From: Eledone cirrhosa
Lineage: Eukaryota > Mollusca > Cephalopoda > Octopoda > Eledonidae
Length of the DNA stretch: 64,000 bases
Reading direction: 5' to 3'
Assembly (NCBI GenBank): GCA_964016885.1
Contig: OZ024743.1
Coordinates: forward strand, 190,653,892 to 190,717,891
Shown here piece by piece: positions 1 through 11,008 of the stretch. The notes beneath the pieces are model-generated. The model saw only the letters and a program-made list of their open reading frames with translations, did no database searches and had not been told where the DNA came from. The translations under genes and the position numbers were made by a program. The stretch's first letter is position 1. Each line of letters begins with the position of its first letter.

Positions 1-380
1 AATATCACGGTTTTCCTTGACACATTGCCTGGCAATCCTGAACACCTCACGTTTTTGGTCCTCACGTTGTAGAACATGCTTGAACTTTCTTTCCTCTGCT
101 TCCCTTCTTGCGAAGTACACTTGTCTCCTAGCTTCCCTCCTGGCCACTTGATAGTCTTCTCTACTTCCCCCATCCCGCCGTACTTTCCAAGCCTGCTTTT
201 TGGCCTTAATTGACTCCTCCACCTTACTGTTCCACCACCATGTTACTCTCCTCCTACCTACAGACCTGCTCCAGCCACAGACTTCGTCTGCCGCCGTCAG
301 CAGGTTTGCTCTCAGGTATTCCCACTGTTCCTCTATATTATACGACTCTAATTGCTCTTCCTTACTGTCGAAAGTGTCAA
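1..380 (-). pseudogene. L-family LINE fragment, linker between endonuclease and RT
   Basis: On the minus strand one frame is open for about 126 codons from near 380 to the window edge. It aligns by eye with the plus-strand LINE at 47041-49690: both share CGWSR, a VTWWWNS motif, and a following Arg/Glu-rich stretch with YFARREAE and IARQCV. This segment lies between the APE-type endonuclease and the reverse transcriptase of RTE-like non-LTR retrotransposons. The 5' side (high coordinate) ends abruptly in a (TA)n tract and the 3' side leaves the window, so the copy is partial. The frame has no stop, suggesting a young insertion or one whose rest lies outside the window. Product identity comes from similarity to the other copies here plus family knowledge; subclade is not certain. 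Confidence 0.8.
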
Positions 381-381
381 G

Positions 382-436
<55 letters not shown>

Positions 437-505
437 AATATTAGACAGGAAAAAAAACAGAGAGGCAGTACAAATAGTAGTTTATATATATATATATATA
501 TAATG
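381..505. repeat. (TA)n microsatellites
   Basis: Two TA dinucleotide arrays, about 381-432 and 481-502, abut the 5' end of the LINE fragment. TA arrays sit at the truncated ends of many elements in this window. Confidence 0.95.
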
Positions 506-775
506 CCAATCATTGTTAGTTTGAATCTAACTGACATACAGAAACATATATATAGGAATAAGGTAAGCCGAAATCATAGTAGATTCACTAATCACAGAGA
601 TGAAGAGAGATTGAGAGAGAGAGGGGGGGAGCGAGGGGGGAGAGAGGGAGAGAAATGAGGTGGAACAGAAATAAAACATGGATTACAGGTTAAAATGTAT
701 TCTAGATAGATGAGAAACAAAACGAGGATGTAATTAATAGAACACCCAAATGATTTAGAAGGAGCAATAACATTA
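506..775. other. AT-rich spacer with purine tract
   Basis: No gene is seen. A GA-rich purine run occupies about 597-657. The rest is AT-rich with no recognisable element. Confidence 0.7.
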
Positions 776-840
776 CGAAAGACATGAACGATACCACATC
801 AATTTGTGTTGAACATTTTGAAAGTAGGTCTATAAATATC

Positions 841-905
841 TCTGTGGCCTAGCGGTAGGTATTAGAGACGGTTGAGATCCTGACCGTGGGTTCAATCCTG
901 GACAA
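841..905 (+). repeat. tRNA-like module (SINE head)
   Basis: A-box-like and B-box-like elements are spaced as in a tRNA-derived SINE. It is followed by a T run at about 921-927 that could end Pol III transcription. It is not a canonical tRNA gene: a clean acceptor stem is not evident. Confidence 0.5.
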
Positions 906-967
906 TAGCATCATGTATACTTTTTTTCAGTTTTTATTTTACAACCATTATACAAAACTGAAAAGGT

Positions 968-1040
968 TTACCGGGAACCCTACTCCCGACTAGGATCGAA
1001 CTTCAGAGCGGGATCCTAGTAGGCTACCGAGACAACTACA
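968..1040 (-). repeat. tRNA-like module, opposite strand
   Basis: Read on the minus strand, CTCGGTAGCCTACTAGGAT resembles a tRNA D-arm/A-box region and AGTTCGATCC matches a B box. It is diverged from the plus-strand module at 841-905. Confidence 0.45.
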
Positions 1041-1373
1041 ACAGTTTAATGAAAATTGATAATTATAAACCTACTTTCAAAACAAACTTTAAAAGATGTG
1101 GTGTCGTTGATGGCTTTCCTAGTGCTATTAATAATATTTAGGGTCGACTTCTGCTCATTATTGAAAGTCTCTGAAATTCGCTAAATACATAGTATTTTTT
1201 ATTGGAGAAGGTACGTTACTTTTCCGCAAAAGTTTGATTGAACTGTTTTGTTTCCACTTATGTATTTTTCGAAAATGTTATTTATTCATTATAAAAATTC
1301 AATGATAGCATTCTATACGTAGGTGGGCGTCCTTCATCTCCTGGCAACCAATACTTTTAGACCCAATCCGCCA

Positions 1374-1375
<2 letters not shown>

Positions 1376-1438
<63 letters not shown>

Positions 1439-1464
1439 TTGTGTGTGTGTGTGTGTGTGTGTGA

Positions 1465-1526
<62 letters not shown>

Positions 1527-1576
1527 ATGTGTGTGTGTGTGTGTGTGTGCGTATGTATGTGTGCGTGCGTGTGTGT
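1376..1576. repeat. Compound (TA)n(GT)n microsatellite
   Basis: TA array at about 1376-1434, followed by a GT array with GC interruptions at about 1440-1576. Apparent ORFs across it are simple-repeat artefacts. Confidence 0.97.
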
Positions 1577-1600
1577 ATCGAAAGTGAGAATGACTATTCT

Positions 1601-1728
1601 GCAGGTGTGAGCCTCCCGAGATGGAATGGCTCTTCCAGCGCAGCTCCCTTCCCATCCTTCGGGTAAACGCCCTCCCTCTCCATTCTGTCCGCCTGGGTTG
1701 TGGGGCGGCTAGCACGTGAGACCCATTT
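1601..1728. repeat. Dispersed repeat X, copy 1
   Basis: About 125 bp closely matches 24264-24395 in the same orientation; shared blocks include ATGGCTCTTCCAGCGC and a CTCCATTCTGTCC string. GC content is higher than the surroundings. The class of repeat is unknown; both copies end near a GGCTRKCA-type sequence. Confidence 0.8.
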
Positions 1729-2697
1729 TCTTACTATGCAGAGAGATGGGGTGGGCGAGAGAGATGGAGCAATGACGGTGGGAGTGCAGCTCTTCCATGT
1801 TCGGACACATTGCACCGGTCAAGAGCGTATATTGATGTACACCACCTCTATCTCACTATTAACATTAACAAATACCATATTATGGATTATTAAAGTTGAT
1901 AAAAATGACCAGTTAATTGGGAGCGACCACATATCCTAGCATGACATTCCACAGACAGTTCAAAACTGAATTCTGATAAAAGCGTGGTAATTGATTGGTG
2001 GGATTCCTGTAAGTGAGGGGATGGAAAAGGAAGTTGAGAGAGATTTATAGAGAAGGACAAGGAATAAGAAGAAAAGCAAAGAAGAAAGGAAGAGAGGTAG
2101 AAGTTATAAAGGAGAAGAGAGAAAGTAAAAATGAAAACGTGAAAAGTAGAAAAAAAGACAGAAAAAGAACGTAAAAGGGGGAAGGGAGGATGAGGGACAG
2201 CAAAAATAATTATTAGCATGAAGAAAGAACAAAAACATATTACAAACAAGCACACACACACAGCTGGCTGGAACTAGCTCTATAGGTTAAATCAATGGTG
2301 TCAAGTTACAATCTTTGGAAGGCCACTGGGACTACAAACTGACAGTTAAAATGAAAATATAAATCTATGAATTTGATATATAATAAAGTAAGTTATGCTT
2401 TAAAAAATGAAAAACGAAACGATGAAGCAATCGGGAATTTAAGATCAGTATATAAGATAGAGCCCTAGAGACTAATTATACAGACAGCTGCAAATATTCA
2501 CATACATAGGAATACATACACACACATGTATATATAGATATAGATATATATATATACAAAGCATACACCTATCCACACAGATACAACGACACACATCATA
2601 TGTACATTCAAATATATATATATGATGATGTTACAGATGTGCAACGAAAGAACTTTGATAGACTATATATATATTTATTTTTATCTGTATTTTTAAC
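1729..2697. other. Unassigned AT/purine-rich DNA
   Basis: No gene is recognised. 2020-2200 is strongly purine-rich on the plus strand, which creates a spurious phenylalanine/serine-rich minus-strand ORF. 2520-2690 has short TA and CA runs. Confidence 0.6.
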
Positions 2698-2773
2698 CGT
2701 TGATTGCCAAATAAATTAACTATACACATATAAAACGTTGATTGCCAAATAAATTAACTATACAGATATAAAA
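2698..2773. repeat. 38-bp unit duplicated in tandem
   Basis: Two adjacent copies start with CGTTGATTGCCAAATAAATT at 2698 and 2736, with a single visible difference (CACATA versus CAGATA). Confidence 0.93.
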
Positions 2774-2868
2774 GATACAGAAGCGAAAACCAACCAAACA
2801 GTGAGTGTGTTCTGTTATTATTTCTGGCAATATTATTACAGCCATATGACCCTCTCCAAGTATAACAA

Positions 2869-3078
2869 TATATTAGGTATTAAATTAACAATGAAAGTAA
2901 AAACAACAAAATTAAGTTATTTTACTTATTCATATCATTGTTTTACGATCGTTTCGAAGGATTGATCTTATTGACGTATTGTCTGATCTATAGCATTTGT
3001 ATAACTGTATACTATGAATAGGTAAAATAATTTGGCTTTGTTGTTTTTATTTTCATTGTTAATTTAATACCTAATATC
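2869..3078. repeat. Fold-back repeat, 65-bp arms
   Basis: Left arm about 2870-2935 begins TATTAGGTATTAAATTAACA; right arm about 3013-3076 is its near-exact reverse complement. The loop is about 77 bp. There is no coding content; it resembles a MITE or a fold-back element. Confidence 0.88.
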
Positions 3079-3240
3079 TGATTCTGTATCTAAGCAACTA
3101 ACTCAGCGGAACACGGAACTTTTCTATGGATATCATTGGATTACTCGCCATCTCTGCTACCGCTATAACAAAAGGGTGACGTTAGTCATCTTGAACACAT
3201 GGCGTAATGAGACTGCATGGATATAAATATATATATATAT

Positions 3241-3800
3241 ATGAATGTATATATAGTGTATTTTGCAATACATTGTATGCTTAATTAAAAGCATTTCGAA
3301 GACCTTATGCTATTGTTTTAGAGTAGTGACAGACTCACTTACTTTAATTTTCAGCAAACAGAGGGAGATAAACTGACAAGGCCTTGTTTCGCATTTATTG
3401 ATGCTTAAAAAAGCAAACTACTCCTCTTGTTTGCCGAAATCATGGATGTTTGGTTGTTATAGAATTCTAATAAATAATCAGGAACTGATTATACAGAGCG
3501 TTTGCCGGTGAAGCAGGAATTGAAAATTAGAATTGGTGCTCTGAAATAGCTATATATATATGAATGTATATATAGTGTATTTTGCAATACACTGTATGCT
3601 TAATTAAAAGCATTTCGAACACCTTATGCTATTGTTTTAGAGTAGTGACAGACTCGCTTACTTTAATTTTCAATAAACAGGGGGAGATAAAGCTAACAAG
3701 GCCTTGTTTCGCATTCATTGATGCTTATCAAAGTCAACTACTCCTCCTGCTTGCTGATATCATGGATGGTTGGTTCTTATAGAATTCTAGTAAATAATCA
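3241..3800. repeat. 240-bp unit in two direct copies, 320 bp apart
   Basis: Units at about 3241-3480 and 3560-3800 are highly similar throughout (both contain TGTATGCTTAATTAAAAGCA and AAGGCCTTGTTTCGCATT). A short unrelated spacer (3489-3550) ends in a TA run that also precedes the first unit. Period about 320 bp. The second copy directly precedes the R4-type LINE. This may be that element's 5' UTR or an independent tandem duplication. Confidence 0.92.
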
Positions 3801-3849
3801 GAAACCCCAACATTTTGGCAAATCAACGCCTGTTTATATGCCTTAGCAA

Positions 3850-6800
3850 CGACAGTGAAGCATTATCTTGGTGATAGCAGAAATATTAACAAGAACAGAA
3901 CACCACCAAAAATACCATCATATATAACTAAAATAGAAAAAAAGATTGCTGACCTACGAAAAAACATAGGATATGTGACAATACTCCTTACATGCAAACA
4001 AACACAAAAAACCTCACTCCTCACCAACAAAGAGTGAACAATAAAATAGAGACGATGTTTGGTAATAGTAGAACCATAACTCTCCAATATAAGCTGATCA
4101 CCCTCAAACAAGGATTGAGAGCTGTTAGCGAAAAACGCCGATACCTGAAGAAGGTAGATGAGAGAAAAGTGCTTAATAAAAGATTCAGACGAAACCAAAC
4201 ATCAGTCTATAGAGATATGAAGAGCAAAATAATAAGTGTCACTGAGGCCCATCCCAGAAAGCCATAGATTCCTTTTGGAGCAAAATATGGGGTGAAAAGA
4301 AGAATTTCAACCAAGATGCAGTGTGGCTAAGAGAAATCCGAAAGAACTATTGCTCCTACACTACAAAAAAAACATACGAAATAAGTGAGGGTACACTTGA
4401 GACTGTGATAGGAAAACTCCAAGATAAGAAAACACCAGGAAGAGAGATGATTGTCGGCTACTGGTACAAAAAACTGATATTCTATCGGAGGTATCTTACT
4501 GACCTCTACCAACATGTTCTTAAGGGAGATACACTTATACCAGAATGGTTGACATTAGCACAAAGATTACTGGTCCCCAAGAACAAAGACACCCACTTGG
4601 CAAAAAACTACCGACCCATTGCATGCCAGAACCTGATGTATAAGATGTATACAGCCTGCCTGAACCTATTCCTCCAAGATCACTGTGAAAATAATAACAT
4701 CATCACAGATGAAGAAGCAGCTGGTAAGAAAGGGTTTTAGGTAGGTGCTGAACAACTCCTAATCAACAAAACTGCGATGTCAGAGGTGCGACAACTTAGG
4801 AGGAATATGGCTACAGTCTGGCTGGACTACAGGAAAGATTTCGGTTCTGTTCCCCACTGATGTATGATAGAGGCCTTCCAACTTGCTAAAGTCTCAGACA
4901 TTATTGTCAGAGCCATAGAGAAGCTGTCTTCTTCTTGGGCTACTATCCTAAGGTTAAAGACAGAGAGGGAGGATTCTATTTTCACTGATAAAATAAAATA
5001 TTGCAGGGGTATATTTCAGGGGGACAGTCTCTCTGTGATATTATTCATATTGTCATTAAACCCCTTGTCCTTTCTGCTCAAGAAATGTGAGGGATACACC
5101 ATTGGCTCACAGAAGGACAGAAATGCGAACTTAACCCATTATTTCTTTGTTGACGATCTGAAACTCTATGCCTAGAACATGGATGGGATGAAGAAAAATC
5201 TTGACCTGGTTACAAAGTTCTCAAAGGATATAGGAATGCAGTTTGGCCAATATAAATGCTCATATATGATTGTAAAGCGGGAAAAAACAACAACCCAATC
5301 TAGCAACATTGTCATCAATGTCCTAACTGTTTCACCGATATCTGATGAGGACTGCTACCTGGGGATAGATGTGAACATATCCTATAATGATATCTGTAAT
5401 AAAGAACGCATAACCAGGGAATACTACACCCGATTCTGAAAGATCTGGTCATCGGAACTCTCTGCGCAAAACAAAACAGTGGCTCACAATGTGTTTGCTG
5501 TGCCTGTCCTAACACAAACGTTTGGAATACTCAATTGGACGATAGACGAAATCCGAGCAGTTGATGTTGGAACTCGAAAAATACTAAACAACACCGGAAA
5601 CTTCCACATCAACAGTAACATAGACCGCCTTTACTTGAAACGTAAGCAGGGAGGCAGAGGCCTAACATCAGTCCAGACAACATTTGAATGTCGCATCCTA
5701 TCTCTCCGACATCTACGAACCTCGAAGCGTAGGAGCCCGTTTATTGAGAAAGTCTATCTGCATGAAACAGATAAGATCATGAGAGTTGGGAAGGAACTCC
5801 TCGAGAGATATTCCCTGTGTGATAATCAAAAACTCACACCCAGGGAAGTCGCTCAGCAGTATCGCAGTGAATCCGTGGATGAAAAACTGCATACTTATCA
5901 GCAAAAAATCATGCATGGATATGTTGCCAGGAAGCTCCAGAGTGAGAGTAATATAGATAAGGAAAGTAGCCTGTCTTGGACCAACAACCGCTATATTGGC
6001 TCCCACTTTGAAGGATACGCTTTTGCAATCCAAAAACAGGAGATTAACACGAAATACCTGATTCACAAAAGAGATAGGGATGTAGGCAAAACACCTAGAT
6101 GTGATAACAAGTGCAGACTCTGCAGAACTAACATCCAGGATACCACCCATGTCATCAGCAGCTGTCCAAAGATGTCATCGCGGTACTATCTACCTATGAG
6201 GCATGATGTAGTGGCCAAAACACTGTACGATGCAGTTCGTAAAAAGGATAGCGCCAATAATAAACACATTAAACGCTCCAGATATGTGGAAGACATCCAT
6301 GTACATAATATGAAAGAGTACTAGTGGAATGTTCCAGTAAAGCCCCAATAAAATGCAGGCATAACAGACCAGATATTATGATATGGCACAGGGAGTAGAA
6401 AGCATTCACAGTAGTGGAAATTAGCTACCAAGCAGATGCCAATATAATATCAAAGATTAGTGAAAAGGAGAATATTAATGCAAAACTGATGAGAAATCTG
6501 CAGATACTCCACCCTGATTACACTTTCACATTTATGCCTGTGATTATTGGGGCACTGGGCTATGTTAGTAATTGCCTCAATACAAATCTTGAGAAGCTAT
6601 GCTTCACAGGAACAGAAAGAACACAACTAGTTAGGAAATTACAAGTACAATCCATTAATGGAACAGTAAAAATATGTAAAACATTCCAAACATTTTGCAT
6701 CTGATAACTGCATATACACGTGTACAGATGCAAAGCATATACACATGCACACACAACTCAAAACATCGACATCCACACATACAATAACATCCATATCTTC

Positions 6801-6940
6801 ACATGCAGACATGCAGACATCATCTACCTAGTTGATGTTGTGTAAATTCCAATGAGAGAGCCTTGTGTCTATGTTAGAAACCGACACTCTCTCTATTAGT
6901 AAAACTTTGTGAAATAATAAAACCAGAAGAACATACATAC
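3850..6940 (+). pseudogene. R2/R4-type LINE with restriction-like endonuclease (degenerate)
   Basis: A single-ORF non-LTR retrotransposon with RT and a C-terminal endonuclease. From 4321 to 6324 frame 1 stays recognisable through in-frame stops at 4740, 4860, 5175 and 5439; the upstream part (3855-4267) and the C-terminal part (6414-6704) lie in other frames. Landmarks are KNYRPIACQN (about 4594-4625), WLDYRKDFGSVPH (about 4825-4858), FQGDSLSVILF (about 5015-5048), the active-site variant FVDDLKLYA (about 5148-5175), a CRLC-x8-H-x4-C zinc knuckle (about 6115-6170) and NRPDIMIW, the RPD motif of a restriction-like nuclease, near 6365-6390, followed by VEISYQAD. VDDLKLYA with CCHC and RPD motifs is characteristic of R2/R4/Dong-like elements. 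A 3' UTR runs to an (ACAT)n-like tail near 6930. It is inactive here. Confidence 0.88.
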
Positions 6941-7780
6941 ATACAAATAGATACACAAATACACAGGCAGAAACATACATAGATGCTTTTGTGCGCACAC
7001 AAGTAAATTTAACAGAAAATGATCAATGCAGGAATATTGAAAGATATGATGAGCTGAGACCGAAAAATATAAATGAAGAATAAAAAAAGAAAGTTAAAGA
7101 AATGCGGAAATTTAAAATGAAAATCTTATATGGATTCCTAAATATACATGCAACTGCTCCAGAAAGCAAGTGGTGAAACATAGAGATAGTGATGGAAATA
7201 ACCATTCACTAGCAAGATTAATAGTTTCATTGGTGGATATAAAGTCCACGACCTCAAATCACATATCTCAAAAGACCATACTTTAGAGTGTGGTGAGAAA
7301 CCACTGGAGAGATAATATTGTTTAAAGATATCAAACTTTATATATCAAATTCTTATATTATTATTTTCATTTTATCTGTCAGTTTTTACTTGCAGTGGTT
7401 TGCAAAAGAATTCAATTTCACAGTACTGGCTTAAGCTATATTGCCGAATTCCAGTGCTGATATGAAATTTGTTATCTCTTTATTTTTGTTTTTCTCCCAT
7501 ACTGGTCACTCACTCTCGCCTTCCATCTTTCTTATTTCCCCTATTTTCGTCTTTCATGCACATTTTTCATTTTAATTCTCTCCTTTAACTTTTAGTTTAT
7601 GTGCTCTTCTTTTCCTAGCCTTTTTGCTTGTCAGTCCACCATTTTCTCTGTGCCCCACCCCTCTTAAGTAGCAATCCAACCCAATAACTACATCAATTTC
7701 ATCCATGTGAGGAATCGATAAATCAGTGACACAGCAGGGAAACTCCAGATAAACAAATCACTGAGGCAGGCAAACTTAAT
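6941..7780. other. AT-rich spacer
   Basis: Nothing coding is recognised. Pyrimidine-rich DNA at 7490-7660 gives no element signature. Confidence 0.6.
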
Positions 7781-7783
7781 ATA

Positions 7784-7880
<97 letters not shown>

Positions 7881-7882
7881 CG
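7781..7882. repeat. (TA)n microsatellite
   Basis: About 100 bp of TA with two small interruptions. Confidence 0.97.
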
Positions 7883-8032
7883 TTGACAAATATATCAATA
7901 TGCCCAGACATGTAGATATATTGCCCTTGGTATGACAGTGTGGTTTTAGCTCATGTAGGATATCTAGTATACTACAGAGCCGTTATAGTTATAGGAATAA
8001 ACAAAGAGTGCTTAGAAATACATTGTTTTATT

Positions 8033-8079
8033 AGCTAACAATGTTTCATCCATACACCATGGCAGGTATCTTCAGAGCC
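8033..8079 (-). ncRNA. Hammerhead-like motif, class alpha (PLE end)
   Basis: Minus strand: stem I GGCU, core CUGAAGA (8075-8069, fits CUGANGA), a poorly paired stem II region (8068-8048), GAAA, a short ACA/UGU stem III, then U and AGCU, which pairs with GGCU. The GAAACATTGTT plus AGCTAATAAA arrangement recurs at 54784-54805 on the plus strand. Stem II is weak, so activity is doubtful. Hammerheads at PLE ends are established knowledge. Confidence 0.45.
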
Positions 8080-8109
8080 TATAAACATGAGTATATCAGT
8101 AGTTGCATG

Positions 8110-8935
8110 CTCCATCGAGCTGCGTCACCAGAACGAGGTTAAGTGCACAGCAGGGGGTCTCGAGGCTATATGGAAAAAGACAGAATACATGATGCACATG
8201 ATGTCATAAAGTGTCTTAAACATTTTTTAATTAAAAATTCCACCAAAAATGTATCACTTAGATGGTGCAATAGATGATAAAGAGGTTGGGAGAGGGTAGC
8301 AAGGGATGAGTGAGGGTATTACTCAGCATGATCAGAAACAATAAGTAAATAAAAAAAATAATAAAAAAAGTACAAAAATACAGGGATAAGAAAAGAGATA
8401 AATACAAATATACAAAACAATAAAGGAACAAAAAGCCCGGAACCCCGCCCCCCAAAAAAACATATATAAGACAAAGCAAAGCATAGATACATCAAAGCAC
8501 AAGCAGTGCAAAAAGAGGGTGTACAGGCAGATCAAGAGAGTTTGCAAGCATGAGTCTGTGAAAAGAATTGTTGGTTAGCAGTAATGCAGCCTTACATGTA
8601 TGATATTCCATATGAAGGATGGTGTACTCCAATTATATCGCATTGTAACAGGTCGATTCTCTTCATCATATCCGCACCCTACGAACCACATCGATATGTT
8701 CCAGTTCCGAACGCTAAGGGAGATAACACTATTTTTCCAAAACCTATACCCAGGGGATTTATCACCATAGGCGGTCTGGGATATACACATAAAATCTACA
8801 ATAAAAAATAAAAGAGGGTACGACGAGTTAAAGAAATGTATGGCACATATACAGCCAGCACAGATGTGAGGAAATGGAAAACATTCGGTCACACAATCCA
8901 ACGTGCCAGGTGAAATTCACTGTATGTCCAATTGG
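8110..8935. other. Spacer 3' of PLE A
   Basis: 8225-8560 is A-rich. 8575-8901 has opposed overlapping ORFs (108 codons minus, 75 plus) with no motif I recognise; by position it could be PLE A 3' UTR. Confidence 0.4.
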
Positions 8936-8938
8936 CGT

Positions 8939-9335
8939 TCAACCAATGTACATTTTTAAGCGGTGTGTACAGCTTATCGTTTCAGCTCTGCTGTTGATGA
9001 GCTCGTGGGGTGCCGTTATGATGTGGTAGAGCTCCATGAGGCAAAGCTCGCACTTCCTCTTGAAGTTGTACGGTGCAGTCCTGCCGATAATTTCCCAGTG
9101 CTGATGTTTGAGTCTTTTAATGTTGTGATGTAGTTCGCGAGCGAAGTGGAGTCTTAATTTCTTATTTGCGAAAGTGTGGAGATGTGTTCGAAATCTAATT
9201 TTGAACGGGCCAGAGGTAGCCCCTATATAATGTTTAACGCTATTATGGCTAGTGCACCTATATATAACCCTATCAGTCAAGCAGTTTCCCCTAAGGGGGC
9301 AGCGTCCACGGTAAGGCTATTATTATTGCTATCTA
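8939..9335 (-). pseudogene. PLE A GIY-YIG endonuclease domain
   Basis: The minus-strand frame reads CPLRGNCL, then VIYRCTS, then KHYIGATSG and KIRFRTH, ending at a stop at 8939. The CPLxGxCL knuckle followed by IYxC and YIG is the C-terminal nuclease of Penelope-like retroelements. GIY-YIG enzymes nick DNA; in PLEs the domain is thought to make the target nick used for reverse transcription. The conserved Tyr (IY), YIG and Arg are visible. The domain frame itself looks intact; the frame link to the upstream RT is broken around 9335-9780. It shares family but not close identity with PLE B. Confidence 0.85.
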
Positions 9336-10790
9336 CGTTGTTACCTACGCTCCCGCATCTGTCGTTAGCACCATTATAACCTACTGTGCGCGGGGTGGTA
9401 CCATTATTATTTCACACGCAGCAGCGTCTTCCGTTGCCGCTAGGTGACCCCTGCGGTTCACCTGCATATTCTCCAATCATGTCGCCGTTATGTTGGTTGC
9501 GTCTGTAGAGGCTGTTGCCAGCACTATTGGATGCTGCTAGGGAGTCGTTAAGGCCGATATAGTTGTTGTCAGGTGTAGGTGCGTCTTTGCTAAGGTGCTG
9601 TGTCTTGGTGATGATCTTACTGTGATTAGTTGTTCCTATGATGTCTGCTAGGTTAGGAGTAGTAGAGAAGAATATTTTTATATTGTTCCTATTAAGGATG
9701 TTCCTATATTTATGGTTGGGTGGGAAGTTCTTCTCTAATGCTTCGAAGAATATCCGGCGTATGTCGGAGGCCACACTCCGAGAGTAGGGGGGATGGAACC
9801 ATAGGACGTTACGGTGGCGATTACGTGTCTTTGTACGTTTGCTACGGGTTGTGCTATCAGGGTGACTGCTCTTATGTTAATGCGATGTAGCCCGTTACGT
9901 GTCCCTTTCGCTTTATGCTCGGGTGCACTCTTCTTCCTTCTGCTATGTTTATATATAGGAAGTTGTTGGTTGGAAGGAGTTGGTAGTAGGCCGTCGCCTT
10001 TGTTGATTTTATAGTAGGGGAATAATTCAAGTAGGCTACAGTGGTCACCACCACCGGGGTCGCGATCTTTATTGTGTGGTAAACTATCTATACTATCGCC
10101 AGTGTAATTAACATTGTGGCCGTGTTCTTTAGTGCGATTTTCTATACTATTACATCCGACACCTACGAAGTAACCGCGTGATCGGTTATAGGTATGGCTT
10201 ACTATAACGTTAGTCTTATGGGGAGGGGGTCTGGAGCTAGCATTAGGGATGTAGGAGATTCCTCGGTTCAAACAGGCGCTTCTCAAGGCCCTATTGCAGT
10301 AATCTGCCGCTTGGTTGAAGATATCCTCATTGGCGGAGAGCCTCGAGATCATATGTGAGATACTATAGACTATGGAGTTGAGAGTCTGCTTAGGGTGGTT
10401 GGAGGCATAATTAATATAAGAAAGGCTCTCTCCAGGTTTATGGTATGGCTTGTATAGGCCCGTAGTCAATTCCAGGGTCACGTCCAGGAAGCCGACAACC
10501 TGGTGGCTGAGGTCTATAGTTACGGATAGGCCGTATGACTTGAAGAACCTGTGTATGTGCTTGTTAAGGTTCTCTATTCTACGAAGGCTATGGTTCCTAA
10601 CGGTAAACAGGGCATCATCCCTATAAACACCTCCTTGTAGGGCCGGTATCTCGTCCCTAAGCTTATGGAGGAGATATATTCCGACCAGGTCGGTTGCTTG
10701 CGCTGAGTCGCTGGACCCCATCGTGATATCGAAGTTATCAGGACGGTTGATTCTGGTCCAGTGGGAGGGAGCCTTCGTATATATGTATGT
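9336..10790 (-). pseudogene. PLE A reverse transcriptase C-terminal half and linker, 5'-truncated
   Basis: Minus strand. The fragment opens with an SDSAQATDL-type RT motif (about 10715-10680), then GGVYRDDALF carrying an intact YRDD catalytic pair (near 10620), VVGFLDVTLEL, a YISxxSNHP-like region and NPPY-like WFHPPYS (near 9785), then NFPPNHKYRNILNRNNIKI (about 9735-9680) in a shifted frame. These are in the order expected for Penelope RT thumb and linker. The N-terminal fingers and motif A are missing: similarity stops near 10780 at a TATG-rich run, as with 5' truncation. The linker is rich in Asn, Gly and Asp. At least one frameshift (near 9780) separates the blocks. Confidence 0.85.
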
Positions 10791-11008
10791 ATAGAGGTTA
10801 GGTGTATGTATGGGTGCTGCTACGTGTGTGAAGATGCAATACATTTTGTGGGTGTGCATTATTTCTTATGTATGTGTATGTATGTGTGCTTTTTTTATCC
10901 TTAATGGAAGAGTGCATGAGAGTATACCTACTTGTGATTCTGTGAAGTTTTTCTATGCGTGTCTATGCCCATGCCTGTCTATAAAATGTTAAGGATTATT
11001 GTGTACAT
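10791..11008. other. GT/TATG-rich spacer
   Basis: Low-complexity TATG-rich sequence between PLE A and the SINE. No gene is seen. Confidence 0.6.

Larger units (their letters stand above)
776..1118. repeat. Fold-back element with two opposed tRNA-like modules
   Basis: The arms at about 776-840 and 1058-1118 are imperfect inverted repeats: the left arm has TTTTGAAAGTAGGTCTATAA, the right arm the complement of a near-identical string, and both share ACCACATC and GAAAG blocks. Inside the left arm, 841-905 reads as a tRNA-like Pol III module on the plus strand (A box like TGGCCTAGCGG, B box GGTTCAATCC). Inside the right arm, 968-1040 reads as a similar module on the minus strand (B box GTTCGATCC). 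Two divergent copies of one tRNA-derived unit therefore lie head to head around a short spacer. It could be a fold-back SINE pair or a MITE-like element. Confidence 0.65.

Noticed and set aside
200..437. Two plus-strand ORFs
   Set aside because: Shadows of the minus-strand LINE frame running into a TA array.
841..905. A genuine tRNA gene
   Set aside because: A and B boxes are present, but acceptor-stem pairing is not evident and an inverted partner lies next to it; more consistent with a SINE or fold-back.
1299..1715. 138-codon minus ORF rich in His-Thr
   Set aside because: Created by GT and TA microsatellites.
8258..8547. Hydrophobic minus ORFs suggesting a membrane protein
   Set aside because: Composition artefact of A-rich plus-strand sequence; no homology or start context.
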